Below, piece by piece: positions 14,127 to 26,200 of a stretch of 64,000 bases of DNA. Source of the stretch: Cinclus cinclus (Eukaryota; Chordata; Aves; Passeriformes; Cinclidae); NCBI RefSeq assembly GCF_963662255.1, contig NC_085046.1:51041797-51105796 (forward strand), given 5' to 3'. The number at the start of each line of letters is the position of its first letter. Positions within the stretch are counted from its first letter, which is position 1. Position numbers and translations under genes: made by a program. Below the pieces are notes generated by a model. It saw only the letters and a list, made by a program, of their open reading frames with translations, ran no database searches and was not told where the DNA came from.

Positions 14127-17100
14127 AAAATGCCAGAATTAATGAATGAAAACATAAACCTCCTTTCCTCATATAGGAATGAATACTTCTTAATGCAGAA
14201 AGTCCATGTTGGTTTGGGGTGTTTTTTGAATCTTCTTGTTCTCCTTGAAGCAGGTCTGAATTGAGCATGTAGCTTTTGCAAACCAGTTTTTCAAGGAAGA
14301 TATGTTAAGAATCATTAATCGGCTACAGGTATAATTCTGTTCTGATCACTCACTTTGTTCCATGGAAAACCTGAGGGAAATTGGGATGCATGAATTTACA
14401 ATAGAGATTTGCTTAAATCTCCTCACCCTGTGGTTAGCCAGAATTGGTCATGGCGATATAAACAGCAAGATAAGTTACTTCAGTGTGAGTAGGAAAGGAG
14501 GCTAACCTGGTGGACCAAGAACTTCAGAAAATGACTTTTCTCTGCTGGAACTGAAATTTCATAACTGGCAAGTGCTTGACGAGATCTTTCCCCTCCCAAA
14601 ATAAATCATTAACCAGTACAGGATTTTAGAAAAGGTAGGGCAATAATCTGATTAAAAATGGAAAATTCCTGTGGAAGTGAGATGGGAAAATCTCTAAATG
14701 GATATGGCTATTTTCTGGGGAATACAGTGAAGCTATGCAAAAAATAGTTTAGATGTATGATTGCTTTTACATTTTCTTTTCTGCTGAAGACCAGCAAAAG
14801 CCTTGTCTGATATTTTTGACATTGTTAAAATTCCTTAGACCTCCTTGTAATGGAGAGCTGGAAACTTTTTCCTTGTCCTAGAAATGGATTTTTCAAAACT
14901 CTCTTGTGGGTCTTGCATCGGTCCATATCTTTGCATGACCTAATAATAAAGGAGAGGGGGAAAATAGGAAGCTTATATTTCATATGAGGTAATGTTGCCT
15001 CTATTCATAGCCCACAAGCCATGATTTCTTCATTCTGCTCTAAAGGGCTTTGCAATTAAGCCATTCTTGAAGGTCACAATATTTAGTTTGTTGTTCCTAG
15101 GTCACAGTCTCTGAGGTATTTTGGTGGTCAGATGAAACTGCAGAATCAGCCTGTTCTGCTGTGTTACTTTTATCACTATAAAGCTGTTCTCTAAAGGTGC
15201 TTAACAATCTGAGGTATTGATTTAAGCTTCCTGATTAGCAGCATGATATAAAACACAGGGATTATAAATCTTGTGTAATATTTTAACAGGAGATAAATAC
15301 TGAAGCTTCCAGATAACTATAATTGCCATTCTGGAGGAAATGCTGCTGTGGTAGAGTAAGCTTTGCACATTTAAGAGCATATTTCCTAAACATTTTTTAC
15401 AAACTTAAATATATTGTGTTTCATTTTGATCCCTGGAATAAAACCGGGAAAATTAATTTTTCAGTCTGAGGTATTGAGTAAAAATCTGCTCATTTCTTTC
15501 ACTAAGAAGCTCTTTGGACGGATATATGTAGTTTTTGTATAAATGATTGCCATTTAAACATCATTATTTACCAATAGATGTAAAATGCAGAGCTAGCTAC
15601 AAAGCTTTCTCTAACACTTTTAGAATGCAAAGCAACCGCATTAACTCAGATGCTGTGAGACAGCAGCTACTGGTGAATTTTGACTTATTAAAATGAGAAT
15701 CACTGCAAGTCTTAAATGTCCTCTGTTCTTTCCATAAGTTCATTGAAAACAAAACAAATCAAGACAAAACAAAAAACTAACAAAAAAGAAAACCAACAAC
15801 AAAAACACACACAAAACCAAACTGAAAGAAAACCTAACCACCAGCAAAATTTCTAAGGCTATTAATTTCAATTTGATGTTTACTGAGGCATATTTCACTG
15901 GTTAGGAATGTATATAATCTAACAGCATAGACTGCTTCAAAAGAATTACAATTAATTCCAGACAAAGACAATATTTTTATCCTGTGAACCTGCCTGTATA
16001 AACCCACTTTCCAGGGCACCTCTCGACAAATTTAACCCTTCTGGGTTAAGCCAATCCTAAAGGTAAAACATCAGAAGATTACTTGGATAGCTGCTGAGTG
16101 CACATTTTACAGGCTTCCCCTTCTGCTACAGCGTCTGGTGCCAGGTGATCCCAGGGTGAAATTAATTTTCTTAATTTATCTATGTCCAAGTCATTGGTAT
16201 TTGCTCTCTTTCAGGCATTATCATCTAGCTCCAATGGCACTTTCCCCTTCCCTTCAGACAGAAAGGTCTGTCTGACTTTTCTTCTACACCCTTTCAGAAA
16301 GGAAAACTGTGAATTGATGGTTCTGAGAACCAGAAAGAACCCTTTCTCATATGAATTATGGGGTAGTTACAGACAATAAAAACTAATACAATTAGTAATT
16401 CCTGTGGGAAGGCAAGATAGATGTTCTTCTGCCTTGTGCATCATCCATAAAAAATCAAAACAAACAACCCCCTTCCCAAAACTCCCAAAGTCACATTACT
16501 AGTTTAAATGCAGTTTCAGAATTATGACTGCAGTTAGTGATGTGTAGATGGAGAAACATCACAGCTAGACTTTTTTCTTTTTATGTCAAGTTGAGCATGA
16601 TGTTTTGACACCTGGAAAACCAAGTTATGACTTACAAACTGAGCAAAGGTAATGTGTAAGTCACAGGAAGAGAATAAACATAGATAACTAAAACGTCATT
16701 TTCTTGAGTAATTTTTACAGCCAGGGCCACATTTAAATGCAGAGTAAAAGTTCAGTCCAATGATTAACCCAAGAACAAGATGGTGCTGGTATATTAATTG
16801 ACATAATAAATTATTCTACCTTAGGCAGCCTTTGTCATTCATTACATTACAGAGCAGACAGTCAGTCATAGTAGTTATGATTCACACACACAAAAACTCT
16901 GTTAAAATAATTGATGTGATGTGTCAGTCTACATAAACTGCCAAAATGGAGCCAAGAATTCCACCCCTGAGTCAATAATACTTTGAAATGTAGGCAAGAT
17001 TTTATCACCCCATTCTTAATTCATTCAGGTTTACCTGCATGTAAATTCAAATGTTGCCCAAGAAAATTATGCTTCCTCGGTTACTTCAGGATGGTAATTA

Positions 17101-18579
17101 AAGTCCCATAACTCCCCTTTTCAATAAGTTCTTTTCTATTTGATGAGTTATTTTATTAATATTAGTTTAAATGTTATTTTCACAAATCCTGTGTCAGACA
17201 TGTTTCTTAGGATGGGTCACTAGAAAAATATTTCATAAGGTCTTATGATTTTTCAGAGTCAGTGCAACCCTTTTTAGGGTTAAGCAAAACTCCAGATCAG
17301 TTGTACTTAGGGTCCCTAAAGATCTTGAAGTCTTCATATGGATTTCATTGATAGGTATGAGGTGGCATACATTGCCTTTTATAAAACTTAGTTCAAATTT
17401 TCTAATTTGATTGGACTGCTAGTGTCCTTGAAAGGTATTTGATACCTGCTTAAGATCACAGCAAAACCCATCTCCCTATCTGTTCTGACATTTCAGGGAG
17501 GTAAAGTTTGCCATCTTGGAGTGGGGAAAATATAATTATGCTTGCAATGTTTAAAATGCAACCAGGAACCACAAGGCAAACTGGCTGAATTGAACATGGA
17601 AAGTTTTAGAAGAATACACCCTAGGAGAGTAGCTAGAGTGAAAGTCTTAGCTTTTCCTCTTCAGCATATAAATTGGTGAAATGTTTTCCTAAATTAATGT
17701 GGTTTCTGAATTACCATCCTATAGCCAAGCCCAATAAACATAGGATAGAACTCTATTCCCTTCTACTCTTTCATGGATATGAGGGTAGTCTAGTAGGAAA
17801 CCATGACACCTCACTAAAGTGAAAACACTTCTATTTAACTGTGCAAATTAATCTTTAGTAGCCAGACCTAGAAAGAGTGTCTGGCTTCCCTGCAAAAGGA
17901 AGATCTAAATAAGTGGCTTTCTTATTTGAATTTGCACACAGGTTTTGCTTTCTGATTTGAAGTTTCCCAGATACTCTGTGAATGACCTGAACTGTCAAGA
18001 GGCCCTCATAGGAAAATCTGTCATCCCCACATATATTGCTAAAATAGAGTATCTGTTTTAGATCTGGACCTTAGAACCCCATAACACTTATGGGTTTAGT
18101 CTAAAGGTGCGTCCTTCAAATTTCCAGCTCCAAATATTTTAGTCTAGCCACAAATTTTCATCATCTCCTTGTGCTGGGCTCTGAAAAATGCAAATATCTT
18201 ACTTGTTTTAATGCAACAGAATAACTAGCATGTGCAGGATGTATTACTTCTCTGTTTCACAATTAGACTTTTAAATTTTGCTCTGATTGGGAGTTAATGC
18301 TTATGAACTAAGGCTTCATCTATTCCTAGCTACCCCAGCTCCCTCATCTCATGACAAAAAGCTTCGTGTTTTACTATGATCTTTTCCTTCTCATCTAAGA
18401 AACATAATAACATCCAATCTCTTGCTTCCAGCATGGTTATAAATTTCCTGACTTGTAGTCCACATTGCCAGGGACATTCATTAAGTCTACATGTTAAACA
18501 ACTCAGAGCTTATCTCTAGTTTGAAACTTGATTCATATTTTATATTGAAGAGAAATTTTATCATAGTAATCTTTTGGAT
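14127..18579. other. AT-rich interval, no recognised gene
   Basis: Open frames are 65 codons or fewer and featureless. An A/C-rich low-complexity stretch lies at about 15743-15826 and is listed separately. No other repeat family, RNA gene or regulatory element is recognisable. Confidence 0.45.
15743..15826. repeat. A/C-rich low-complexity stretch
   Basis: Irregular runs of AAAAC, AACAA and ACACAC units with almost no T or G over about 80 bases. It is not a clean tandem array. It may be a decayed microsatellite or the A-rich tail of an unrecognised retrotransposed sequence. Confidence 0.7.
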
Positions 18580-19165
18580 CAAAAGCAGTGTGGCCAGCAG
18601 GTCAGGGGAGGTGATTCTCCCCCTCTACTCTGCTTTTTTGAGGCCTCACCTGGAGAGCTGCATCAAGCTCTGGGGACCCCAAGTATGAGAAGGTCATTGA
18701 GGTTGTTAGAGTGAGTCCAGAAGGGGACATAAAGATGATCAGAGGGGTGGAGCAGCCCTCCTATGGAGACAGACTGAGTTGGTGTTGTTTGTCCTGGAGA
18801 AGAGGAGGCTCTGGGGAGACCTTACAGCAGCCTTCCAGTACCTAAAGAGGGCCTCCTTCAAAGCTGAAGAGGGGTTTTTCACTAGAGCATGTAGTAACAG
18901 GACAAGGGGAAATGGCTTTAAACTGACAGAAATTAGTTTTATATTGGATATCAGGAAGAATTTTTTTTTACTCTGAGCATGGTGAGACACTGGAACAGGT
19001 TGCCCAGAGAAGTTGTGGATGCCCCATCCCTGGCAGTGTTCAAGGGCAGGCTGGATGGGATTGGAGCAGCCTGGTCTAATGGGCAGTATCCTTGTACATG
19101 GCAGAGGGTTAGAGCTAGGCAGTCTTTAAGGTCTCTTCAATCCAAAACATTCTATGATTCTATGG
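18580..19165 (+). mobile_element. CR1 LINE 3' fragment (RT C-terminus plus 3' UTR)
   Basis: Forward-strand CR1. The first ~110 bases encode the reverse transcriptase C-terminal segment, with recognisable '[20 protein letters not shown]' and '[13 protein letters not shown]'. The frame is then broken before the 'LEKRRLWGDL' block at about 18790. The segment with 'GNGFKLTE', then 'MVRHWNRLPREVVDAPSLA' (from 18979), follows the usual CR1 C-terminal order. The copy ends in two ATTCTATG octamers at about 19150-19165. It is 5'-truncated, has several frame breaks and cannot encode an active enzyme. The octamer differs from the ATTCTGTG type seen at 29621 and 52242, suggesting a different CR1 subfamily. 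Confidence 0.9.
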
Positions 19166-20505
19166 TTTTCATGGTTCTTCCCTTTCTGAGGTTCTTAAAG
19201 TTTATCCTCCTCAGAAAACTTCTGACAGGCAAGTGTGATATTTCAGAGCAACAGTAGCACAGGCAAACTTAGTACTGGTTCAGGTCCATTTTTATCCTGG
19301 AGCCAAGGAGAGGAGCAAGGCCATTTAACTCTTCTCTCCACATGGAAGATGACAAGCATATTGAAAGCAAATCAGTGAGAGGAGGTGTCAAAATATCCAG
19401 TAAGTTACCAGTTCAGTCATTCCATACAATTACCACATAACCATAGCTATGATAGAGCAATTGTGATTCTTTTCTATTACAATATATACCAGCAGAAAAT
19501 AATCAGTATATTATTCAATTATGTAAGGAATAATCATTTACCCTATAGTTAATGTTATGCTCCAGAACTGCAAAAACTTGATCAGTTATTAAATAACCTG
19601 ACCTCACTGCTGTGGTTTCAAACTGGGCACCATGACGAAATTAAATAATTTTAAGAACATGTTTATCTTTTTTAGAATTTGAATGGTTTCTAGAAAATAA
19701 TCTCCAATGAGAAAATGCATCCTACATGTTAAATAATAGCTTTTGGGGTTTGTAACATTTTTTTTTTCTAAAATAATCAAGAAACTAATATACTAAGGAA
19801 TTGCTTCTTAAAATTTCTCTGAGTTTTCTTTCTTTGCAAATGTGTAAAATGACACCTTTAAATCCAAAACTTTAGTGAATACTCAAATTCCCTTTTGGAT
19901 CTAATAGAAAATTTTGATCAATCTATTTTAATTTAAAAAATGCATATTGCCTTTGTATTTATATAGCACATGGCAAAACCAACCAACCAACCAACCAAAC
20001 AAACAAACAAAAAACCTACATCAGAACTTGCCCAAAAATGCTTTCATACTTTTATTTTGTCCAGAAACATGGGTCCAAGGGGATGAGGCACCAAAAGCTT
20101 GAGAGCTGAGCTGATTTCATTGCTCCTCTAATATACTGGTTCAGTCATAATTACACCTGTTAGCCATGAATGCTCTTGAAATTTCTTCAGGAGGAAAGTC
20201 AGAGAGATGGAAAGAAAGGAAGAGCAATCAGCTTCCTAACAGGGCATCACACTCCCTTGGTCTGGGAGGAGATCTAGCCCTCTGAATTCAGTTACCTCTC
20301 TGAGTAATTCTAAGGTCTTCTGATCTTTTTATTTAATATTTGAATTGCACTATCCCCAGAGACCTTGGCTGTGCTCTTTGTATAAACATGAGTCGGCCCT
20401 AGGTCTGTGTGACTGCATTTTTTGTTTGGATTTTCTGGCTGAATTCTGCTGTTTGCTTTTATGCTGAAGCTTATTAAAGAAATTTTTTCCACAAGGTACT
20501 TGATA
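19166..20505. other. AT-rich interval, no recognised gene
   Basis: No open frame here stands out. The only clear element is the AACC/AAAC microsatellite at 19977-20013. Confidence 0.45.
19977..20013 (+). repeat. (AACC)n / (AAAC)n microsatellite
   Basis: About five AACC units grade into AAAC units and end in an A run. It is short and probably polymorphic. Confidence 0.9.
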
Positions 20506-20511
20506 GAATTA
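20506..20511 (+). repeat. Left target-site duplication GAATTA of the LTR at 20512
   Basis: The six bases GAATTA immediately precede the TG that starts the LTR and recur exactly at 21132-21137 directly after its terminal CA. A 6-base duplication is typical of class II (beta/alpha-like, ERVK) integrases. Confidence 0.85.
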
Positions 20512-21131
20512 TGTAGGAATTGAACTGGCTGACATCCCAAACCAGACCAGTGTTTCTGATGAGTTGCCCCTTGGCCCCAGACCTTGGAGGGCATTTGTTT
20601 GAGTTTATAATAGTTCCTAAGAAAGTTGTCAAAGGTTTTAAAACTGTTTATGGTAAAGCTTTATAACCCTCATTTCCCATTGGTTGCCTCTGTTCCCAGT
20701 TATGTCATCCTTTTTCTCCTCCCAGTTCTGGAAAGTTCTTGTATCCTTTTACCCCCATGGGTTTATGTTCACCGCATTGTTCCAGCCATCCTACCTTATT
20801 GGTTCCTGCCCCATATTACTCCTCCCTTGCACCACTTTTCCCTTTACCCATTGGATTCTCACCCTGGACCCACCTCTCCTCATCCCTTACAAATACCCTG
20901 GATTTTCCCTCAGCCTTGTCTTCTACCCTTAGCTCTTATAGTGTGTGCACGTGTTTTGGGCCTCGTCCCACATTTTCTTTTATGGTTATTAAAGTATTTA
21001 GTTGCGGAGTTGTGGTGTGGACCTGTTCCTCATTTCACCACCTTAGTCCTGATATCAGGGGACTCTTAGAGGTTGGTCGGGGAGACTGCCCTCGAGTCTT
21101 GTGCCATAAGTATTAAAAAAAAACCCTGACA
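20512..21131 (+). mobile_element. Solo LTR of an endogenous retrovirus, 6-base TSD (class II-like)
   Basis: A 620-base element starts TGTAGGAATT and ends CCCTGACA, so it has the canonical 5'-TG...CA-3' ends and a TGT/ACA terminal inverted repeat. It is bounded by perfect GAATTA duplications. Inside are CCAAT-box-like motifs (CCCATTGG, reverse of CCAATGGG, near 20677 and 20848) and an ATTAAA polyadenylation-type hexamer at 20988-20993 followed by a GT-rich stretch, so the likely transcription direction is plus. No gag, pol or env sequence is attached, so it is a solo LTR, presumably formed by LTR-LTR recombination. The overlapping plus-strand frames at 20626-21116 (125 and 147 codons) lie inside the LTR and are not credible genes. 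Orientation is inferred from the hexamer. Confidence 0.82.
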
Positions 21132-21137
21132 GAATTA
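21132..21137 (+). repeat. Right target-site duplication GAATTA
   Basis: Exact copy of 20506-20511, directly abutting the LTR end. Confidence 0.85.
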
Positions 21138-21436
21138 TAGCACTTTGCCATCATTGGGTTTCTGCCATCATCTATCATACTCCAAACTTCACAGAGAAAA
21201 ATAGAGACCATTTATTTAGCCACCCCATAAGACAATTCTGCTTCCATAGGCGGCAGCACCAATCTTAAATTTGCTGACACCAAACCATGGTTGCTTCTGT
21301 CCTAACCCTTTCCTTCCCTTACCAATACTCCTATCATTGATCTTCCCTGTTTTCCTAACTCTATGCTCTCCCCTTTCCACCTCTGCAGCTCATTTGACCT
21401 TTTGTTAGCCAATTTGACTTAGTGTTGTAGCAGAAA

Positions 21437-22024
21437 ATGTTCAGTTCTCTTTTTGTTCCCCCTGGAGTTAGTGAATTAAAGAGTCAGACAAGGAGTATAA
21501 AGTATAAAGCACCAACATGGAGAACATGTGGGAGTGGGAAAGGGATAAAGGACATGCTCTTTTGGCGGTGGTTATCTGTTAATTCTCCCCATATTTCAGG
21601 ACACCACATCCCAGAAAATGGTCAGGAAACCATAGGATCACTTTTGATGTTTGCAAATTACTCACTCTTTTGGACTATAAAGATCCTCTTCCATGCCATG
21701 GTTTCCCTGGCAGCAAAATCAGTCGTACCTTCTCTTGCCTTCAGCACTCACTCCCATGACATTGCCTGCCATAATATACTACGCCTTTCACTGCTGCCAT
21801 TTCACCTATTTTTACAGTGGAGTTACAACCAGATTAACAAGAGGAAGAGTGTAGGGTCAAAAAGCAGGGGTTTTATAACTGTTTTAAAACAGTTTTATAA
21901 AAAAAAAAATCTGATCAATCCTGTAAACACTTTGCTAAACTTTTGGAAATGTAGTGACATGCCAGAAAGCCAGAGGCTAGCAAGAATTTACTCATCGAGA
22001 AACAAAATGCAAATATTCTTTTAG
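21437..22024 (+). other. 195-codon open frame of unknown nature, probably chance
   Basis: This is the longest frame in the window outside CR1 sequence, starting at ATG 21437 and ending at a stop after an Ile-Phe-Phe C-terminus. I recognise no domain. There is no obvious signal peptide, no repeated motif and only weak hydrophobic stretches (around residues 75-95 and 115-130). An A-rich run begins about 115 bases after the stop (22140-22185), which could hint at a retrotransposed transcript. However, there is no AATAAA just upstream of it, and the DNA is AT-rich enough for a frame this long to arise by chance in 64 kb. I do not claim a gene. Confidence 0.15.
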
Positions 22025-22139
22025 GGAAGCTCACAAGTATATTGGAAGGGAAAATGAAATCTAATCACAGAAAGCAAAGGAGACAGATTTATTATAATTT
22101 GTTTCAGTCTAGCCCCTACTACCCTCCTCTCCCTACCCC

Positions 22140-22185
22140 AAAAAAACAAAAACAAAAACAAACAAAAAAAAAAAAAAAAAAAAAA
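22140..22185 (+). repeat. A-rich run, (AAAAAC)n grading into poly(A)
   Basis: About 46 bases of A with a few C interruptions at the start and more than 20 consecutive A at the end. It is either a microsatellite or the poly(A) tail of an unrecognised retrocopy. Confidence 0.8.
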
Positions 22186-22246
22186 CGAAGAAGCAGGGAG
22201 AAATCATGCTATCTAATTGCCATATTTGTTATAAATCCATAAATGA

Positions 22247-22285
22247 GATTTGGATTTAGATTTAGATTTAGATTTAGATTTAGAT
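22247..22285 (+). repeat. (GATTTA)n hexanucleotide microsatellite
   Basis: About 6.5 units: one GATTTG followed by five perfect GATTTA units and a partial GAT. Confidence 0.95.
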
Positions 22286-23211
22286 GAGATTAATTTTACT
22301 AGAGGAAGGAAACAGGAGGTGTAACTTAAACTGGGAGATTAGGTATAGTTTATATTTCAGCAGAGGAGGAAAAAGGAGATTAGAGTGAAGGTTATGAAGA
22401 AACTCAAAGATATTTCAATTATAAAAAAATAACAATTTGAGTCAACAACTGTTTGCTAATCTAACATGGAGAAAGGAAATCTACATTGCTCCAAAATTCT
22501 GTAACAGCTAAAATCCTACTTTTTTCATAATTCATATATTTAAATGCATTCTGCAAATGCCTGCTAGGTAGTGATGCAGTGTGTTTCATTCACCTAGAAG
22601 ATTTGTAACTGGAAGTTGCTTGGTCAAGGAAGTAGACTTCATAGTACCCAAAATCATTAATCAAGCAAACTTATATCTTAAAAAATTACTTAAAATACAA
22701 GTGAGACTTTTATTTAGGCAACTCTCCCCAAAATGTCTTAGTCCTAGAGTCATAACAATTAAATTTACTATGCCATATATCACTGTCAGCTTAATTCAGA
22801 ACGACTGGTAATTCAGTACTGGCAGCAGTGGTAATTGGTAAATTTGCTACACTCTACTGAAGCTTTCTATTTTTTCCCATATAACTTCTAGTTATCTTAG
22901 GGCACAACTTTGTTGTAACATCTGATATGACTCAACATTTATATTCAGCTTCTTCAGTTTCTAGGTTATTTCATATTAAATATAATTCTGAATGCATCCT
23001 AAATACTGATATGCCTAAACCTTGTGAATCTAAGTTGAAACTTAGATGTGATTATATACTGTATATCATTAAATTGAATTTACCTGGCTGAGGCAACTGC
23101 CAGACCAAACCAAATGAGAATAACTTCCAAGACATCCCTGCAATGCTGTACCAGCAGTGAAAAAAAAGAGGGATTGGTAGTAGTGGACAGTGACAGGAAC
23201 TTCTGCTTAAG

Positions 23212-23249
23212 ATGGCAAAAGAATGTCATTATGGCAAAAGAATGTCATT
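23212..23249 (+). repeat. Perfect 19-base tandem duplication
   Basis: The unit ATGGCAAAAGAATGTCATT occurs at 23212-23230 and again, without change, at 23231-23249. A third copy starts with ATG and then diverges. The absence of substitutions suggests a recent slippage or duplication event. Confidence 0.95.
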
Positions 23250-26200
23250 ATGCAGTCAGAGCTTGCAGGACTACATTTCCAAAGCTACCAGTAAGATTTT
23301 GTTCGTTATTCTGGACGGTGGTAACAGGCCCACATGAGCAACAACAATATACATTTTTTTTGCAACAACCAGTTAAAGTTGGTCTTTAAGCTTTGGCAAT
23401 GATCTCACATGAGAAAACACCCCAAACCAGTGCAGTCCTGCACTACCAGCTGCCCTAACCAAGCCCTTGTGTTTCAAAGGTGCCACTTAGGTTTGCCTGG
23501 GAATGAAGTCACTGAGGTTACTACCTTCAGTGGTTGCCACCCTCTCTCCAGACTTCCTATCATGTAGTTCCTCTGCTGGGTTCTGAATGCCAGTGGTGCC
23601 CAGAAATGAAATCAGGACAGGAATTGAAAGGTTCAAGAACAGTGAACTGCAAAGGAGTTTGTTTATCTTCTCCAAATTTACAGAAGCCTTAGCCACGCCT
23701 GCTGGGATGTGAATTTTAATTCCCAGTCTGGAGGAAAACTGTATCCCTGCTTCAACTCTATTTGTCTCTGGATAGCTAAAAACAGATGAATTTATCCCTA
23801 AATGTTTTGAACCTTTACTTTAAAGCCATAAATTGTTTCTCTGGCACACAGAACAGGTAGAAAAAATACTCTGCCCTCCTTCCTTTTCCTCCCACACTTC
23901 TGCTCTTCTCATCTCCATTTTTTCTTCAGTCTCATTTATTTTTTTCCATACTATTAAGCTGTAAGTAGGTGAAGGAATGACAATGATATAAGGCTGCTTT
24001 TTCTTTATCCTCCATCCTTTACATGGGTGGATGGGTCCCTGTAATTGCAGCTGGTTTTAATCAATTGCTCTCAAATACATACTAGTTGTCCTTTTTTTCC
24101 CCAAGTAATCTGAAGTTTAAGAGTACCTATTACCTATTTAAAATTAATACAAACTTTGAATGCACAAAAGTTCATGTAACTTTTCATTTTTAATTTGAAT
24201 CTATTCTCCCTAGAGGAGTCTAGAATTTGTTAAGAATTTATCAGTGTTGACTAAGAAAAAAAAAAAAACAACAAACAAATGCCCTTATATATCCTAGATT
24301 CTCCTCTAGGGAAAACTGTTGAAAGTTTACACTTGAAAAACAGTGTTTCTCATTAAGTTAAGTTGTTTTGAATTGTAAGATTGTTCCACCATTCAGTAAA
24401 GGTCTAATTTAATGTCCATTGAATGCCAAATAAATAATCTCATTTATTTCAGTAGGCACTAAAACAGCCTGCTCTTGCAAATCACATTGATTCACATAGT
24501 AGCATTCCTCAAATCCAGAAACGTGTTGAGCATTAGTATCCATGGAAGCAGGATGAGGATGAATTCTGTTGCACAGATGAAGCAGAAACAATCTTGTCAT
24601 CATTAGGCAGAAGTGACTTGTGATTATTTATAAGGATAGTTCAGGTAACTGCAATACAGTGAAACCAACGGGCATACAGTTAATGTATAGGAAGGTCAAT
24701 AAATACAAGAAAAAGGGTGAAGTTAGAATTTTCTTATGTTTTATAGAAAAAAAATTTAAACCTTTTTCTGTGGTTGGTAAGTTTGTTTCTCTCTCTGCAT
24801 GCCAGAGGGTTTGCTAGAGTAGGTTTTTTGCTGGTTGGTCAGGTAATTTGTGTTATAATTTGTACAGAACTCTGCCAGCTGAATTAAGTGAGGAAGACCT
24901 CTGATCACCATTTTCAGTGATGAGACTAATTAAAAAAAATACGTCTAACCAAGGCTAAAGCTCCAAAGCCAACAACCAGTGACCAAAGTATAAAAGTTGG
25001 AGATTAGGGAGCATTTATCCATTTTTTAAAAGTAAAAAAATTAGAAAAATCCCAAACAAACCTGCTGCTATTGCTACTGAAATAATGAAGTAAAGATACA
25101 GCAATTTGATAGAGGCATTCCAAAGCAGGTATTCTTCTTCAATGATCATGTGCTTGAAGCTACTCTTTTGTGTGACATCATGTAGAAGTAGAAATTATGT
25201 TTTAGGGCTGCAGCTAGAGGCAAGGGTGAACCATGTGATTTAAAGACAAAATACAGGAGAGGAGATCTGGACAGTTCAAGAAGTACAGAAATTTGCTGAT
25301 CTGAAGAACCCAAAGTGTAGATCAGCAACTGATTCACCAACTGACCTAGAAGAGCATATACTTGTAGGACATGATGTCCAGTGATGGAAAACCACCATTC
25401 TGTTCTGGGAGGGAAGAGTGGGCAGAAATGAAGGTACAGCAGCAGAGAGAAGAAGCAGAGAGCTGCCTCAACAAAACTGTATGTTAAAAAGGGCTTGCCG
25501 CCTGAAGCACTCCAGAGAAAAGGCATGGTATTGCCTATGAAACAGAAACTGGAAAGGAGTAAGAGGTGAAACACTGTGGTTGTCCTGCAGCTTGGGATGA
25601 CTGGATAGAGCTTTGAATGACTTGTGGTACCTCCGTCGCATCATACCACTTCAGTTTTACATCTCTGAGAAACTACATGTGAGCTCTACAGAGAAGCTGA
25701 CAAGGTAGTTGACTGTGGCTGGTCAGTAGGAGTAAGGTGAAAAGACTCAGTGTGCACACACAACATTTTACATCCATCTCTACTGTCATGTGCATGACAG
25801 AGATCTTTTCATAGTGCAGCAGATGAACTTACCTTTCCTACCCAGCACAGCTTTGGCAGCTCTTCTGCAGCAGGAATTCGTCACTTAAATCTCTTCTTCC
25901 TGCTTCTTTCATAAATGAAATGGGGATAGAAGCACTGGTAGATAACAGGAAAGAAATGTGGTGTCAGCCTTCAAAAAGAGAAAGATCGTAGTAATTACTG
26001 TCAAGAAAGTCTAGCTTCAATCCCTTTTAAAATACTGGAATGAATAAGAGTTTCTAGCCATTTGGAAGATAGCAGAGGCATCAGGAAGAAGTACAGTTTA
26101 TAAAAACAAACTGTAGCTGTTACTTTTTGGCAGAATTACTAAATGAGAAGACTATGACAGATCCCGTATAGGAATTTTTTTTGCCTGTGATAATTTCATG

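Noticed and set aside
13727..14281. Open frames of 116-184 codons with Lys/Arg/Glu or Phe/Leu/Ser repeats
   Set aside because: They are direct translations of the CTTT/CTCTTT tract in different frames and have no independent coding signal.
25146..25574. 142-codon minus-strand frame, Leu/Phe/Ser-rich
   Set aside because: No recognisable domain, no splice or promoter context, and chance frames of this length are expected in a 64-kb window.
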